A DNA stretch of 64,000 bases from Panaeolus papilionaceus (GCA_015501605.1 JADNRZ010000001.1:806001-870000), one strand, 5' to 3'; shown: positions 1 through 12,027, numbered from the stretch's first letter. Notes: generated by a model from the letters alone, not told the origin. Translations and numbers: made by a program.

Positions 1-479
1 GACGGTGGCTCGAGTAGAGCGTTGAGAAGGGCGGGGTGATTGGGAGGTATTGCAAAGAATTTGAAATCGGGTAAAGCTGTTGGGAGACCCAGAGTTATGA
101 TGTCCTAGAAACATAACTGAACGTATCAACAAACGCCCAAAGTAAAAGGCGAAATAACCACCTTTTCAGCCTTTCTTCTTGCTTGAAGAGCATTCAAAGA
201 CATGTCTGTCGTCGCGGGATCCAGGGCATTGGCAACAACATAAATGTCACTTCCGACAGTATTGGCTGTATTAGCAATGCCGGACGCCAATCTACCAAGT
301 CTTTCCCGCCCCGCGATGCCCAGGAAATGTGTATACTCTTTTATTCTAGGCCGAAAAAAGAGCAAACCCGCTGTTAGTATGGCATGGAAGGTATCTTGAG
401 CAAGGTGCGAGTTCAATAGTGCCGTCAAGAACTTGAAGCCCTCAAGAGTTGTGTAGGCCAGCTGAACCTGATGCAACAT
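1..479 (-). CDS. Unidentified protein, partial (3' part runs off the left edge)
   Basis: An open minus-strand frame runs from about 479 to 162. A 57-base intron (161 to 105, GTGG..TAG) joins it in phase to a second open exon at 104-1, which continues beyond the window. The residues look like real coding sequence (ERLGRLASGIANTANTVG, then DIITLGLPTALPDFKFFA after the junction). The ATG at 479 may not be the true start: minus-strand splice-like signals upstream (GTAAGC near 1239; a TACTAAC branch site and CAG acceptor near 1043) suggest earlier exons. I do not recognise the family and propose no function. The splice junction is inferred from open frame and consensus only. Confidence 0.4.
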
Positions 480-2226
480 ATCGCCAGTTGACTCAGTGCC
501 CCAAATAAAAAAAATCTTGGGCGAGATGGTGGCAGTGATGGAGATGAGGTGTCGCTGATGAGCACATTCAACGTAAATGCACCAAGTATTTCAAGTGTGA
601 TATGGACGAGGGCGATCGATGTCTAGTTGTTTACACTGGTTTGAAACTAACTAGTTGCATTCTTGGTCCTACGAAATACAGACAACATGTAATACAAGAT
701 GGTCCATATCTGTGGCGAAGTGCGTAAGCAAATGTTGGTTTGAAGTAAAGGGTAAAGGAGAAGGGTTGAAGGAATTGAATAAATCAGAAAAGCCATGTTT
801 TCATATCCCCCTCTCCTACCAACTCTGCAACACACCGGGCACATTGACTTCAAGACGAAGCCAGCGGCACTGCTCTCTCCGAAAAGAAAGTGATATGCTG
901 AAGAGGGCCAGAAAGAGTAATTGAATTCAAAGAATGGATGAACTATATTTTCGTCTTGAAGTGGGAAAAGGGGACATATTGAAAGATCAACTGACAATTT
1001 ACAGGCATGACGATAGCAGGATAGTCGATAGAAATTATATCTGAAAAAAGGTGAAGTTAGTAGATGTAATAAGGAGTGCATGAAGAATCAAGATCAGAAA
1101 AAGTTTTTTGGTAAAAAGGTTGTCCACAAGAGGTTGATTGCTCTCGTTCGGAAGCAGAACTGAATTTAACATCATATATCCACTGTTACTACCCTTGGTA
1201 GGGAATAACAGGGACGAAAATAAAGAAATAGTGCTTACCATTATCAACAATACCATGAAAGACGATGGAGAATAAGTGCAAGAATCAACAATGTCGAAAC
1301 CGACAAAAAGACAAAATTTTGAGCTGTACAGGCATCTTAAAACTCCGCAATCGGAGTTTGAACGCAACTATTTTCTCATGCGCCGTCGCTCTTCCTCCTC
1401 CTTGAACGCCTGCCTTGTAATTTGTGAATGGTGAGCATTTTTCTTCAATCCTCGAAATGATGTATACTTTTCCATTCTTGAGTCGGCGACGATAATTCGA
1501 TGAGCCATACTCACAACATGCATCACCAACTGATCGTTATTTTATCTACCTTTTTCACTCCATTTTAACCTTGTCCTGATTCACTTGTACTGAACGAAAT
1601 TCTTTCTTTTCAGAAAAAAGTGATTGCATGTCCTAATATAAGGTTACCGTGTTACAAATATGGCCGTATGGAACGGTTGTGAGTATCCATCGTCATAGTA
1701 CGCCCGTCGAGATTTCAATCCGGCCCTGGTCGATTGAACCCTTTGCTTGAGACGATATTCGTTAGTGGGCGACCACCCAAGGGATATGGGCCCGTAACTA
1801 ACACACACCACCCGCTGAAGCACCTCCTCGATGTTGCTCTCATTTCAGCAACCCTGCAGAATGCGCAGCTAACCCTTATTGCTCACACTTCTGTGTTAGG
1901 TCTTGGGACAATGCACTAGGTCGAATTTAGCGTACGTCGTTGCTCCTTTAAAACCTATTTTTCTACCTATTTGTTTCTTATGATGAGCCAAACAAAAATT
2001 GACAAGCATATGTCCGACCTTCATGAAGGATAAATTTTGTTGTGTCTGAACTTTTCCTCCCTTTCATTGTTCTTTACACATCGAATACCAGCTAACCTTT
2101 TCTCCAGTAATATACAGGTGCGACCCTTCATTCAATTTCATGCAAAACACTAGCTGCGGCACTACGTTTCATTGATTTGTCTATTTACGTTCAAAAATGA
2201 CATCCTTTACAACTACCTGTACCTCG
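480..2226. other. Intergenic or unresolved exons, 1.7 kb
   Basis: No recognisable gene. Minus-strand ORFs between 1,367 and 647 are hydrophobic and bracketed by plausible splice sites. They could be upstream exons of the 1-479 gene, perhaps a membrane protein, but no family signature was seen. The 1,400-2,226 part holds only the 3' flank of the carboxylesterase gene. Confidence 0.3.
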
Positions 2227-4869
2227 TCACAACGGATGCGCCAAAGTCAGATTATTGATCAAGTTAATCCCATCACTACGGAAGTCATCTGTAGTAATTG
2301 TTGTCGGGATGAATCCATCCAAAAATGTAAGCAGCTGTGGGTTTTTCGGAGTGTATTGTGGCCACACGAAGTTGCCGAATCCGTTAGGATTGAGCGTGTT
2401 GACGAATCGCACAAGGTAGTTCGTTAGCTCTTGCCCTCCATAGATGTTCAAAAGGTCAGTGACATGCATTGACCCAAGGATAGGTTCGGTCTTGAAACGC
2501 TTGCTGACTGTTATTGTATCTCGAAGTATCAGTTTCTTCAAGTATTGCATGGGCAAAAACAAGGACTTACGGAACGCGAAGGCCGTTTGCTTTCCTGATC
2601 TGTTCTGTAGGAGCCATCTGCGAGGTGCTTGGAAAATCAAGTCGCCTTGGAACGATGCTAGGCGCTTATATTGTGGCGTCAGAGCATCTGTTACGCCAGT
2701 GTCGTAGGGAGACCCTTGTGTAAGGTCAGATGGGTAAAGTTTTGCAATCTGGGAGATTTCTGCCGAGGAAAGTTGCATCCCTGGAAGAAGGGTTTTCTGG
2801 ATGTAGGTTTGGAACTGGGCTTCGGTGCTGTATCCTTTTGTCAGTCACTGTTCACTTTCCAGATCGTCTGAATGACTCTACTAACGTTACATTCAGTGTT
2901 GAGAACGAAAACAGGGTTCCTTCGTCGTCACAATCGCCTGAGTAACACACCCTTTTTTTAGTTCCACGACACATTACACATGTGCATTGCATGCATACCA
3001 ATGACGAATGGGACGTTGGCGATAACTCCGTTTTGGACCAGCTTTTGTGGACTGTCAGTAATGAATACCCCATCTGCTCGGGGAGGCCATGCTAAGTTCA
3101 AGGACTGAAAAACAATCAGCTTTGACTGGCGTTTCAGACCTCCCAAAATATATCACCTGGAAATCAAAGATTCCTGGGCTCTGATCTACACCTGCCTTTA
3201 AGACGTCGAAGGGCAAGCTCCTGAGGCAGCTGAGAGTATCGCTTGATCCTTTGCATCCTGTTCTCGACACAAGATCATCGTACTGAGCCTGCGCCCCTGG
3301 GGAGTCAATAGCCCCAAAGGGCAGTGTGGCCCCCGATTGCATGAACGCGCCTCTGAACAGGCCCTCAGGGTTTCCGGAGTTTGCAACCAGGTGAAGGGCG
3401 ACGGAGATTGAGCCCGCTGACTCGCCCCAACTATTCGCATGAAGGTAAACGTGAGCCTAGGTCGATTATGCACGTTGATGTTGTGCCCTTACATTGTGAC
3501 CTTTGTAGGATCACCGCCGAATGCACCGATGTATTTTTGAATCCATCGCATCGCTTGTCGTTCTGAAATTGGAAGTAAAATAACCGAACCTGCGTAGAAT
3601 TGTCGCATTGACGTACGATCTTGCAGGCCCAAATTTCCAATACCCGCTGCTTTGACTTCCTTTCCGCCGAGGAAGCCAAACCCTGAGAAGGTAGGATGGT
3701 CACTATAGGAGTGTGGTCCACAAGAGGGTTTCAGAATCTCGCTTACCTGTGAGGCTGGTATTCGCAATATCAAGGGACGGGTTTATACATGTATGAGCAA
3801 CTTGGATTCGAAAATCCTTAAAATATATTAAGCTTACCGATAATTGATGCTAGCGTAGATGACAGGTGTCCCAAGGAGGATTGAGCGCTCAACAATAACG
3901 CCGCCGTCGTAGCTGTTATGCGAGTTAGCATTTGGTGGGCGCTTAAGAACTTGGCACTACCTACAGAGGAAAAGATGCCGTTCCACGTTCGAAGCCACCT
4001 GACCACAGGACGGTCGATTTTATTGGGAAATTGACATTAAATCCAGTATTCTTACCTCCGTAAATCCACTGTTCTGCTGGTCAATTGTTTAAGAGGTGCC
4101 TCTAAGCTAAGCATCTTACCAGAACAACGGGCAGCTTGGAGCTCGGAGTGGCGATGGTAGGCGTCACAACGTTGATTGTCAAGCCTGTGCATTATCTTTG
4201 ATATGAGCATCTCTCCACCGACAAGCGGTAGAAAATCAAAACCCCGGATGCATTAAACAGTCCAGGGGTCGTAATTCTTAATTCTACTCACAATCCTCAT
4301 CAAATGGGAAAATGGCATTGATTCCCAGGTTTGTGATCATGTTGACAGCCTGGCTCGCAAGGCCAGGGGGCAAGGGAAGATTTGTGTTCTGTTGCGGACA
4401 CGCTGGGCCGAAAGAGGTTGCAAGGTGCGACCCATTGAATGGGAGATTGGCCTGTGGAAGGCGTAGGCGGAGGTTTCCAACGCTGCCATTGGTGCATGAA
4501 ATTTTTGATGAAGCGAAGAAGGGGTTGATTAAAGTGTTTGTGTGAAACGTTGAGGCATGTGTGAAGCATCGACGGAAGTGTTGGTGATAGAATGGGGTTG
4601 TCGAGCAGGGTAGGTTACAAGGTACGAAATAGTGTGGTAGACGAGAGATTAGATAATGTGACTACGGGGTTTCGGGAGGGGGTATGGACGTACGGCGGCT
4701 GAGCGTAGGGAATCCCTAGAAATTGTGTAATCCCGCCCGCTGAGATACCTGTAAATGTCCCAGAGTCTAATTTGACGGATGTTGCCGCCTGAGTCGGTAC
4801 AAAGAGGAAGGCGAGCAGTTGGAGAGCTGAAAAAAGAAGCAAAGAGGAATTTCCTGTGCTGCGTGCCAT
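2227..4869 (-). CDS. Secreted type-B carboxylesterase/lipase
   Basis: A multi-exon gene, read from ATG 4869 to the stop at 2227. Residues 1 to about 28 form a signal peptide with a hydrophobic core ending near TQAA. Mature sequence follows (VKLDSGTFTG, then QFLGIPYAQPP), the usual N-terminus of the type-B carboxylesterase family. The nucleophile elbow GESAG is encoded near 3,411-3,425. The probable catalytic His is in GSMHVTDLLNIYGG near 2,465. An acidic residue of the triad is expected in the middle exons but was not pinned down. One clear intron (GTAAGT..CAG, about 2,571 to 2,511) joins AFAF to SKRFKTEP; several others are evident between 2,779 and 4,614. The enzyme should hydrolyse carboxylic esters or lipids outside the cell; the substrate cannot be told. 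The frame looks intact. Confidence 0.85.
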
Positions 4870-7337
4870 GATCCTGACACTCTACACTGGGTGAGTATTG
4901 AGTACTCGACGATATGTTGCTTTCGCTCGCAAACTCGACAGGAAATGTGGGAGAGAAGAAGGACCTTTGCGTTGTCGAGAAACCGGTCTCGATGTCTTAG
5001 TATATATACTACTTCAGAATATTAACACCAGTTACTGGGCTTCGATGACATGGCTGAAGCGATTATTCGTCGATTTCCTGAAATCACTATTTTTAGACGG
5101 CGTGCGGAGGCATCGACACGCGAAACAGTGATCATGAGACATGAGCGAGCCATGAGGTTTTGTAAGGCTTTTGATTGAGCTGTGCGGAAATAACTATCTA
5201 AGGTATTCTAAAGTATGGTGAAGGATCATTGGGAGATATCTAGCCTCTCAAAATAGTTGGAGACTCTCGTGATTGGAAGCCTCCGTGGTAAAAGTTGAAG
5301 CTTGAAATTGGAATGAGCCGTCGTTTAATATATCTTGAAGACCCCGTTGCATTGTATCTTTGCCACCGTGGGGTATCCTGATGCGCATGGTGCCAGACAG
5401 CCTGTAAGTGGACCGAAAATAATCCAACCGGGCGTGTGCTAGAAAATATACAACGTCCCGTTTCCGATCATCGAGACGTCCGGAATCCTGTGGCGCCGAC
5501 TACATTCTACTGCAATCATCTATTGTAGACTAATAATCATAGCGCGCTCAAAGGCGTCAACCAGACTTATAGCACATCAACACTGCGTTTCGGTTGAGGT
5601 CTTACAGCATGTATGTCTAGCGAAACCGACAAACGTCGAACTTAAGAAAGTGGTTCCTGGAAGATTGAGAATTCTTGCGGCCTACTAGAGGATACTCACA
5701 AGGGTTGATATCCGCCTTAATTTCATAACTGAATGATTGCGCACCAAAGCATCCTGCTTATTGTTTCGGTTAATATCCAATGCACTTTAATGTCTGTCAT
5801 CAAGTACCCAGTGACATTACGATATGATGAATGCCAATCGTGGGACGTAGGTGACGAGGTCCCCGTAATAATAACTTCTTGAAAACCTCCCTATACACTG
5901 TATTAGGGCCCCAAAGCATCTCCAATTGCATGCTACACAGAGGTATCCCGCTCACAGAGGTAGGATAACCTCCCAATTATTCATATCTCGTTGCCTGGAG
6001 TTCCTCTGATCACGGCGTTCGATATTTTCCCCTTGAAGCGCAATGAATAACACTTGATGATGACATCATAAATCCGCAATTTACCATCGAAGCCACAAAA
6101 TTACAGACCTAGTAGCATTAAAGATCCCGACATAGTGCAAAGAGCATAGAAGACCTTGTCGTGTACAAAAAAGTCCTATGTGCTGGTATTGGTCTACTAA
6201 TGCTCAAGCTTTGCATTCGCGCTCTCACCTGTGGCACAGTAGAACGCTCTTGCTGAATCTGGCAATACATTAACGCAGGAATCAGGATCATCTCGCTCCA
6301 CGTCCACCTTCACCGTCGTGAAAGCGCATACTCTGAAATCTGCTAAATTTATGGTACTCTATTCACACAAACCTCGCATCCGAGGGATGACGAAGTACTC
6401 AAATCAGTCTCAATCTGACCCAGAATTCGTTCATAGGGCCTGCTTCCATTCGGCCAGTCATCGTCTCAGTAGAGGCTCTCCTTATTTGTAGTTGAAGTTA
6501 TGGTTTTTTTCGTTGTTCGGATTTGCCACCTGTAGACTAGTGATTCTTCTCATCACTCACTGGACTCGGACCTGTAGGTCGGAAGGTGCAATGTTGGGTA
6601 CCAGAAGTGTACAAATACAGCGCCTGAGGTGAAGGCGCGATGTAGGCATATCTTTCTGATATTCCGCTCACCAAGCGTCCAGGTAATACTGCAACGCAGC
6701 GCGATTCAAATGATACGGCGCCATCTTTGGCAGTGAACTGCTTGTGATACGCGATATTCCAGAATAGGTAGAGAGCTTCTGGTGCCTGGACGGTACTTGA
6801 AATTGAGATCGACAAGCATTTCGGAATGATTTGCATCACTTCAGAAAACCGTTGACTGAACAAGAAAAGGGGTGTTCGCGTAGTATTTCCAATTTCAGCT
6901 TGACAGCGCGATCAAGCAATAAACTGCATAGTGTGGTTCCCATTTTTATTTAGCCCTATTTGCACGCGTGCAGTAGCTTTAGAACAGCTGCTGTTGACAA
7001 GGGAGTGCACCGTTACTGGGTGCAGTATACGATGATAGACCTGTCATGGAAGAAAAATGATAAGCAGGAGATAAACTTCATTCAAGTTTCTCAACTTACA
7101 GACATCCGAAATGCAGTACAAGAAATCTGGGATTCAGTTGCTCATCGGAGAACGGGGATCTCAGCAGGGTTAGAAATCCCGGGAACTTGGGTTGTGGCGT
7201 TGATGAGATCACAAGCAGGGTAAGAAAGACACTGAATTGATTTCAAAATACCTACATATATCTTGACTACTCCAACCCTTGAAAAATGCAGGCTATCTGT
7301 CCTCACACCCCCGACTCACTGCCTTACCTGACATACC
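4870..7337. other. Divergent intergenic region, 2.5 kb
   Basis: This lies between the divergently read carboxylesterase and G-alpha genes and must contain both promoters. Short ORFs (minus 6,537-6,863; plus 6,960-7,223) show no family features and no convincing splice partners. No repeat or RNA gene was recognised. Confidence 0.3.
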
Positions 7338-9482
7338 ATGCCCATCTCTGTGCCCAAGAGGAACACAAGCACCTCGTTGTGGCCACCCTCTTTGGTGGGT
7401 CACAAGGAATCCGATGAGGAACGTAAGGCGAGGCTCAGACTAGAGGCGGATGCCAGACGAGTCAGTGAGAAGATTGATCAGCAATTAGAGGAAGAGGATA
7501 AGCAGAGGAAGAAGAAGGGCGTTGAGGCAAAGATCCTGTTGCTGGGTACGTTGAATTGCTTCGACAAAATTACCGCTCATCGTTTGCAACATGATTCAGG
7601 CCAGGCAGAGTCCGGAAAGTCGACTGTGCTGAAAAATTTTCAGCTGTATTTTGCTCCGAAGGCATTCGAAGTTGAGGTATGTCTGCCTCGCATTCATAAT
7701 ACAATCATTATCGAAAGGCCCAGACCTGATGCATTATTAACTTCTAGGCTGAAATGTGGCGACCCATAATCCATCTTAACCTCGTTCGCTCAGTCAATTT
7801 TGTTGTTAATTTCATCTCCAACCGCAGCGGCTCAAACGACCCTAATGGTGTACCCACCATCCGTGACCGAGCTTCGAGTTCATCTCTGACTAGTGCAACT
7901 ACAGCCAGCGCCACAATACCTTCGATACCCCCAGAGCTCCGCAAACTTTGCATTCGTCTCGCGCCGCTTCGGCAAGTGGAGGAAAACCTCATTAGGTTCC
8001 TCTCAAATGGTACTGGGATGGCACTTCCACACGTTTCATACAACCCTGTCACCGGGGAGCAAATGTCTGAAAAGCTCAAAAGCATGCTCGCGTATCACCC
8101 ACTCAAAGCCTCTGAAGTGTCGATCCCGTCTGGTTCAAGCTGGAGGCGTGGATTAAAGCGCCGATCCGAGGACGCGTTAACGGATGAATCCAATGCATCC
8201 ACTGGGTCGTATACTCTAGCTGAAAGATCTGACGATGGACAAAACCGAAGGATTCTAGCTGCGTTGGGAGATGATATGGCAGTGCTTTGGACAAACAGTG
8301 CTGTTCAGCAGAGTTTAAAGAGCGCGGAAATTGCATTGGAAGAGCAACCTGGATTGTGAGTGCCTCGTGCCGATTCCCTTGGGTCACCCTTCTCATTCAT
8401 GTGCGATACTACATTTCCTCCGGTGTGATTTATGGGTGATTGTGGCTGCAGCTTTTTGGATCAGGCGCTTCGAATTACGCGCGAAGACTACGTACCCCAG
8501 CCAGGTAAGCTCTGAATGTGAGGCTCTTGTATAATACATTGCTCATGCTCCCGACTAGATGATGTCCTAAGAGCTCGTGTGACGACAATTGGTCCGGAAG
8601 AGCACAAGATTGTGGCGGAGCATGGAACGGCGAAACACTGGACAATATACGATGTGGGTGGTAGCAGAGCACAGCGAGGTGAGATTTCCCGGTGTATGGG
8701 TATGTGGTAACGAGGCTGAGCATTGTGGGACAGCCACTTGGGCGCAATTTTTTGATGATGGTGAGTTGGTAGATCGTCCCTTCAATCATAATGAACCGGC
8801 GCTGACCCCTCTGCTCATCGTTCGTAGTAAATGTGATCATCTTTTTGGCGCCAATGTCAGGCTTCAATCAGGTCCTCGCGGAGGATGAGAGCGTGAATCG
8901 ACTGGTGTGCCATTTTTCTTCTCTGTCTTATGCATGTCTGAACTGTTCTCAAAGACAGACTCACTCCGGCTTTGGCAAACCATATGCAGCAACAAGCTAC
9001 TTGCGGGTATTGAATTTGTCCTTTTCCTGAATAAACTTGATATCCTCGATGCCAAACTGAAATCTGGGATTCAATTTTCGTCATATGTGACTTCTTATCT
9101 GGACAAGCCCAATGAGACCAAACCTGTCGCGAAATGTACGGCGATTCCTGAATCCAAGTACTGCATGTGCTAATCAAGATATGAATAGACCTTCTTGATG
9201 TCTTTGTGTCCTTGCACCAACAGCATTCACCCCAACGACGAAGGCTCCATCCTCACCTGACATGTGCTGTGGTGCGTCAACCTCTAATTAAAGACTGTAT
9301 GGCGAATATTGATGCTCCAATTTTTCTCTAAGGATACGAAAGCTACCGCGTCAGTTATACATCGGAGTGAGTTGGCCCTTCTCTCTGATTTAATTTTCGA
9401 CACAACGCTGACTTGATGGTTCCATCCACAGTTCAAGAGCTTATCCTGGTGAAACTTCTCGCACAAACCAACATTCTGTAAA
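7338..9482 (+). CDS. Non-canonical heterotrimeric G-protein alpha subunit
   Basis: Eleven exons (7338-7545, 7600-7676, 7748-8355, 8452-8504, 8559-8678, 8734-8760, 8828-8904, 8955-9135, 9189-9271, 9333-9366, 9433-9482) splice in phase to 505 codons. Guanine-nucleotide motifs appear in order: P-loop GQAESGKST (split by intron 1), switch I in LRARVTTIG, switch II DVGGSRAQR, NKLD and TCAVDTK. The protein is longer than a canonical G-alpha (about 350 residues) because of a roughly 60-residue charged N-terminal extension and an insertion in the helical domain (exon 3). Oddities: no MGxxxS myristoylation start; the catalytic Gln after DVGG is Ser; switch I is one residue short; the C-terminal receptor-contact tail is atypical (ends AQTNIL). 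It probably binds GTP with weak intrinsic hydrolysis and acts in membrane signalling; the receptor is unknown. Confidence 0.92.
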
Positions 9483-10146
9483 TTATCAAGTTCACGTTCA
9501 CGATTATAATGCTGGATAGTTTCTTGATGATCTACGACGAATATTATTGTGGAGTTGGACCCCTTTCAAGGCTGTGTCGAGATATTTTTGTACTACTATC
9601 TTCTGTATAGTACCACGAGTGTATTATGTACTTGGACAATATTATAGAACAAGGAGTAGTGATTACTGATACACCTTAGTTCAGATGTGGGGAACAACTA
9701 CGGCTGCGGCGTATGGCCTCCCATATGTCAAGTCGGTGAATAAAAATGGCCGTACCTGGACATGTTTTAGATGATGAAGCAGAAGGACTAAAAAGTTCAC
9801 TAAATTTGTTACTGAGCATTCCGGAGACAAGCATGCTCTATTATAACAGAAATTTTCTATATTTCTTGACGAATAAGTGTCAGTGTAGTCCCAAATCTTC
9901 TTTCAGTGGCAGTAAGAGGGACGAACAAGGCTGGAGTTGGGCTGGAGGACAGTGGTCTGACTATGGGAGACTACAGTGGAGGCGTCTCGTTCAACTTCGA
10001 GCCCCTAAATGCCGACTCCAAGCACGTGATCATGACGTACCGATCAGGACGCTCGTTGCTCAGCGGCGCAGCAACAGTCAGTGTCTTTAAATACAACTCC
10101 TACCACCACACTTTCATCCATTTCACTGTAGTCATCGTCAACCATC
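9483..10146. other. Intergenic region and 5' leader of the Pmp3-like gene
   Basis: Contains the 3' flank of the G-alpha gene and the promoter/leader of the next gene. A TATA-like TTTAAATA lies near 10,086. ORFs here (9,746-10,090 and 9,906-10,199) overlap the leader and have no family features. Confidence 0.35.
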
Positions 10147-10600
10147 ATGGTCAAGTCCTCCGACGTTATTCTCATCATTGTGAGCTATTTGTCTTTTGAA
10201 CACGGGTTTTGATTCTGACTTTTGTCTTAACCCCAGGTCGCCATCCTCTTCCCGCCAGCGGCAGCGGCTATCATCACAGGTTGCAGCTGCGACTTGTTGA
10301 TTAACATTCTTTTAACGATGTAAGTCCTTGAAAAAGTCTGCCAAAACTTGGGCTGCTTACATTTGACTCCTTAGTTTGGGTTACATTCCTGGCCATATTC
10401 ACGCACTTTGGCTCATCTATAAGAAGATTCAGGCTGAGGAGCGTTATGGAAGTGGAGGGTTTGTTTGTGAGCGGATATTTTCTTATCGCATGATATCATA
10501 ACATAATGGAGGCAACACAGATGTTGGAAACGGAGCATACCAACCATTGTACAACCAACAAGCACCTCAAGCGCCTCACTATGGCGCTACTGGTCCGTGA
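10147..10600 (+). CDS. Pmp3/UPF0057-family small plasma-membrane proteolipid
   Basis: Four exons (10147-10179, 10237-10319, 10375-10466, 10521-10600) splice in phase to a 95-residue protein. It has the family layout: a first membrane helix (VILIIVAILFPPAAAAII), a short Cys-containing loop (GCSCDLL) and a second helix running into LGYIPGHIHALWLI, followed by a basic KKIQAEERYG motif. The 30-residue C-terminal tail rich in Tyr, Gln, Pro and Ala is longer than in the minimal yeast Pmp3 and resembles the longer Sna-type fungal members. Members sit in the plasma or vacuolar membrane and influence ion homeostasis. The start is the first ATG giving this fold. It was missed as a long ORF because every exon is short. 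Confidence 0.92.
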
Positions 10601-11043
10601 ACTATAGGGGTGCAATGTTGTGAGCAGGCTAATGCTTATACCCAGATGGAAACTAGATAAGCTCTGATTAAGTGCTCGTCCCCTATCCTTTCGCCTTCGC
10701 TTTCAATATATTCTCCTCACGTCGGTTCTGTAGTCGTATCTATGTAACTTTTATGAAACAAGTGGACATTTGTACTTGCTACCGTATTTCATTGCCCATC
10801 TTATCCTAGAGTGACGATAGGTAAGTTTGGATGTGATCCTTTAAATACAAGGTATTTCTTCGGTGATCCTCTGATTCTCGCTCGCTAACAAGATCCCCTC
10901 AGGTCGTTCTTTTTGAAGACCGGGAGGCTAACATCACGCAATAATCGAAAGCGCTGCAACTGCCCTCGCTGCCGTCACATTGCACATCATCGCCTTGTCT
11001 TGTGCTTTGAGTACGACTTTGCAACGTCTACCTACCTAAGGCG
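10601..11043. other. Intergenic region, 3' flank of the Pmp3-like gene
   Basis: No gene, repeat or RNA recognised; it contains the 3' flank of the Pmp3-like gene and the leader of the ORF at 11,044. Confidence 0.3.
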
Positions 11044-11316
11044 ATGTTAACAACCCATTGGCTCCGAAATGTCGTCTCGCTCAGGCTCGTTTTCGTTACA
11101 TTTCTTCTGCTTTCCATCACATATATGTATACTCTTCTCCTGAACGGGAATATTGCCATCTCTAGCGGTCAAGACTCTAGCTCATCCGGATCGTCAAAGG
11201 TTGCAATTCTCTCTGCACATTGGATCGAACAAGGTATTGTGAGGGCAGGGTTCAGTGGTGAGAGTATCTGCTGAGCTGCGATCTTCATGTTTTTACCGCT
11301 TCCCTCAGAATCTTAA
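11044..11316 (+). pseudogene. Start of a putative signal-anchor protein, cut off by retrotransposon E1
   Basis: An ATG-initiated ORF of 76 codons begins with a short basic segment and one strong membrane helix (LVFVTFLLLSITYMYTLLL), then a Ser/Gly-rich stalk and a more ordinary segment (VAILSAHWIEQGIVRAGFSG). This is the pattern of a type II (signal-anchor) membrane protein. A possible intron (GTGAGAG..CCCTCAG) leads to position 11,311, where E1 is inserted. No clear continuation was found to the right of E1 at 18,098. Either the insertion destroyed the gene or the ORF was never part of one. No domain is recognisable, so the function is unknown. Confidence 0.35.
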
Positions 11317-11948
11317 TGTTACGCTATATTGTTGTCTCTTACTATGCCCCTATCTTTTCTTCATCTTATCTGGACTATTATCTTATCTCGTGTACTATCA
11401 TCTCTCTTTGTACTTATAGTTCGTCCTATCTCTGTATCTTTTCCTCTTCTCACTCTACTTCCATTTTCGCTGTCACTCCACTTCCAGCTCCTATCTATGA
11501 CTCGACTCCTAACTCATCTCTCTCACACCTATGACTCGTTCTCCATTATACTCCTATACATGTTCCACTATGACTCCTTTACCCCGTCTTCTGACTCTTG
11601 TTTATCTTGCGCACAGACCTCTTATCTTGCGCACAGACCTCTTATCTTGCGCACAGACCTCTTATCTTGCGCACAGACCATTAGCATTATGTATATAAAC
11701 TCCAGTACTATACCCTATGTTCTTTAGCTAGTTCTTTAACTACAATAGAACGATAACTTCTACTGGACTTCTTTTACTTGCTCTCTGCTAAGACAATACC
11801 ATCGAGTGATTCTCGAAGTGGCATTCTTAGTTAGATCCTCTCAAACTCGACGTAACACCCAAGACCAATCTCGACCTTTGCTCTCAAACCTTCATTCTTG
11901 TTGACTCTACAGCCGGACTCGTACGCGCTGAACAAGTCAACCGTAACA
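11317..11948 (+). repeat. 5' LTR of E1
   Basis: Starts TGTTACG and ends CGTAACA. Contains four tandem copies of a 20-bp unit (CTCTTATCTTGCGCACAGAC) at about 11,601-11,679, just before the TATA box. Rich in TC on the plus strand. Confidence 0.93.
11693..11737 (+). promoter_or_regulatory. LTR core promoter and predicted transcript 5' end of E1
   Basis: TATATAA lies at 11,693-11,699. TAGCTAGTTCTTT lies at 11,725-11,737, 32 bases from the first T of the TATA box, which is the normal spacing to a start site. That 13-mer is the exact reverse complement of the primer-binding site, so the RNA 5' end probably begins at or near 11,725. Confidence 0.65.
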
Positions 11949-11961
11949 AAAGAACTAGCTA
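11949..11961 (+). promoter_or_regulatory. Self-complementary primer-binding site of E1
   Basis: AAAGAACTAGCTA starts at the first base after the LTR. It lacks the TGG start expected when a tRNA 3' CCA end primes. It is perfectly complementary to 11,725-11,737 in the LTR, the arrangement known for Tf1-type self-primed elements. Confidence 0.7.
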
Positions 11962-12027
11962 TCTCCACGTATACTGTCCGTCGTTGACGTTGACAGTCCC
12001 CCACCTATACTCAAGACAGCACCCACG

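Noticed and set aside
11601..11680. CRISPR-like array
   Set aside because: Contiguous 20-bp tandem units without spacers inside an LTR of a eukaryotic element.
11325..11727. Leu/Ser-rich ORFs within the LTRs
   Set aside because: They result from TC-rich LTR sequence and recur in each LTR; not genes.
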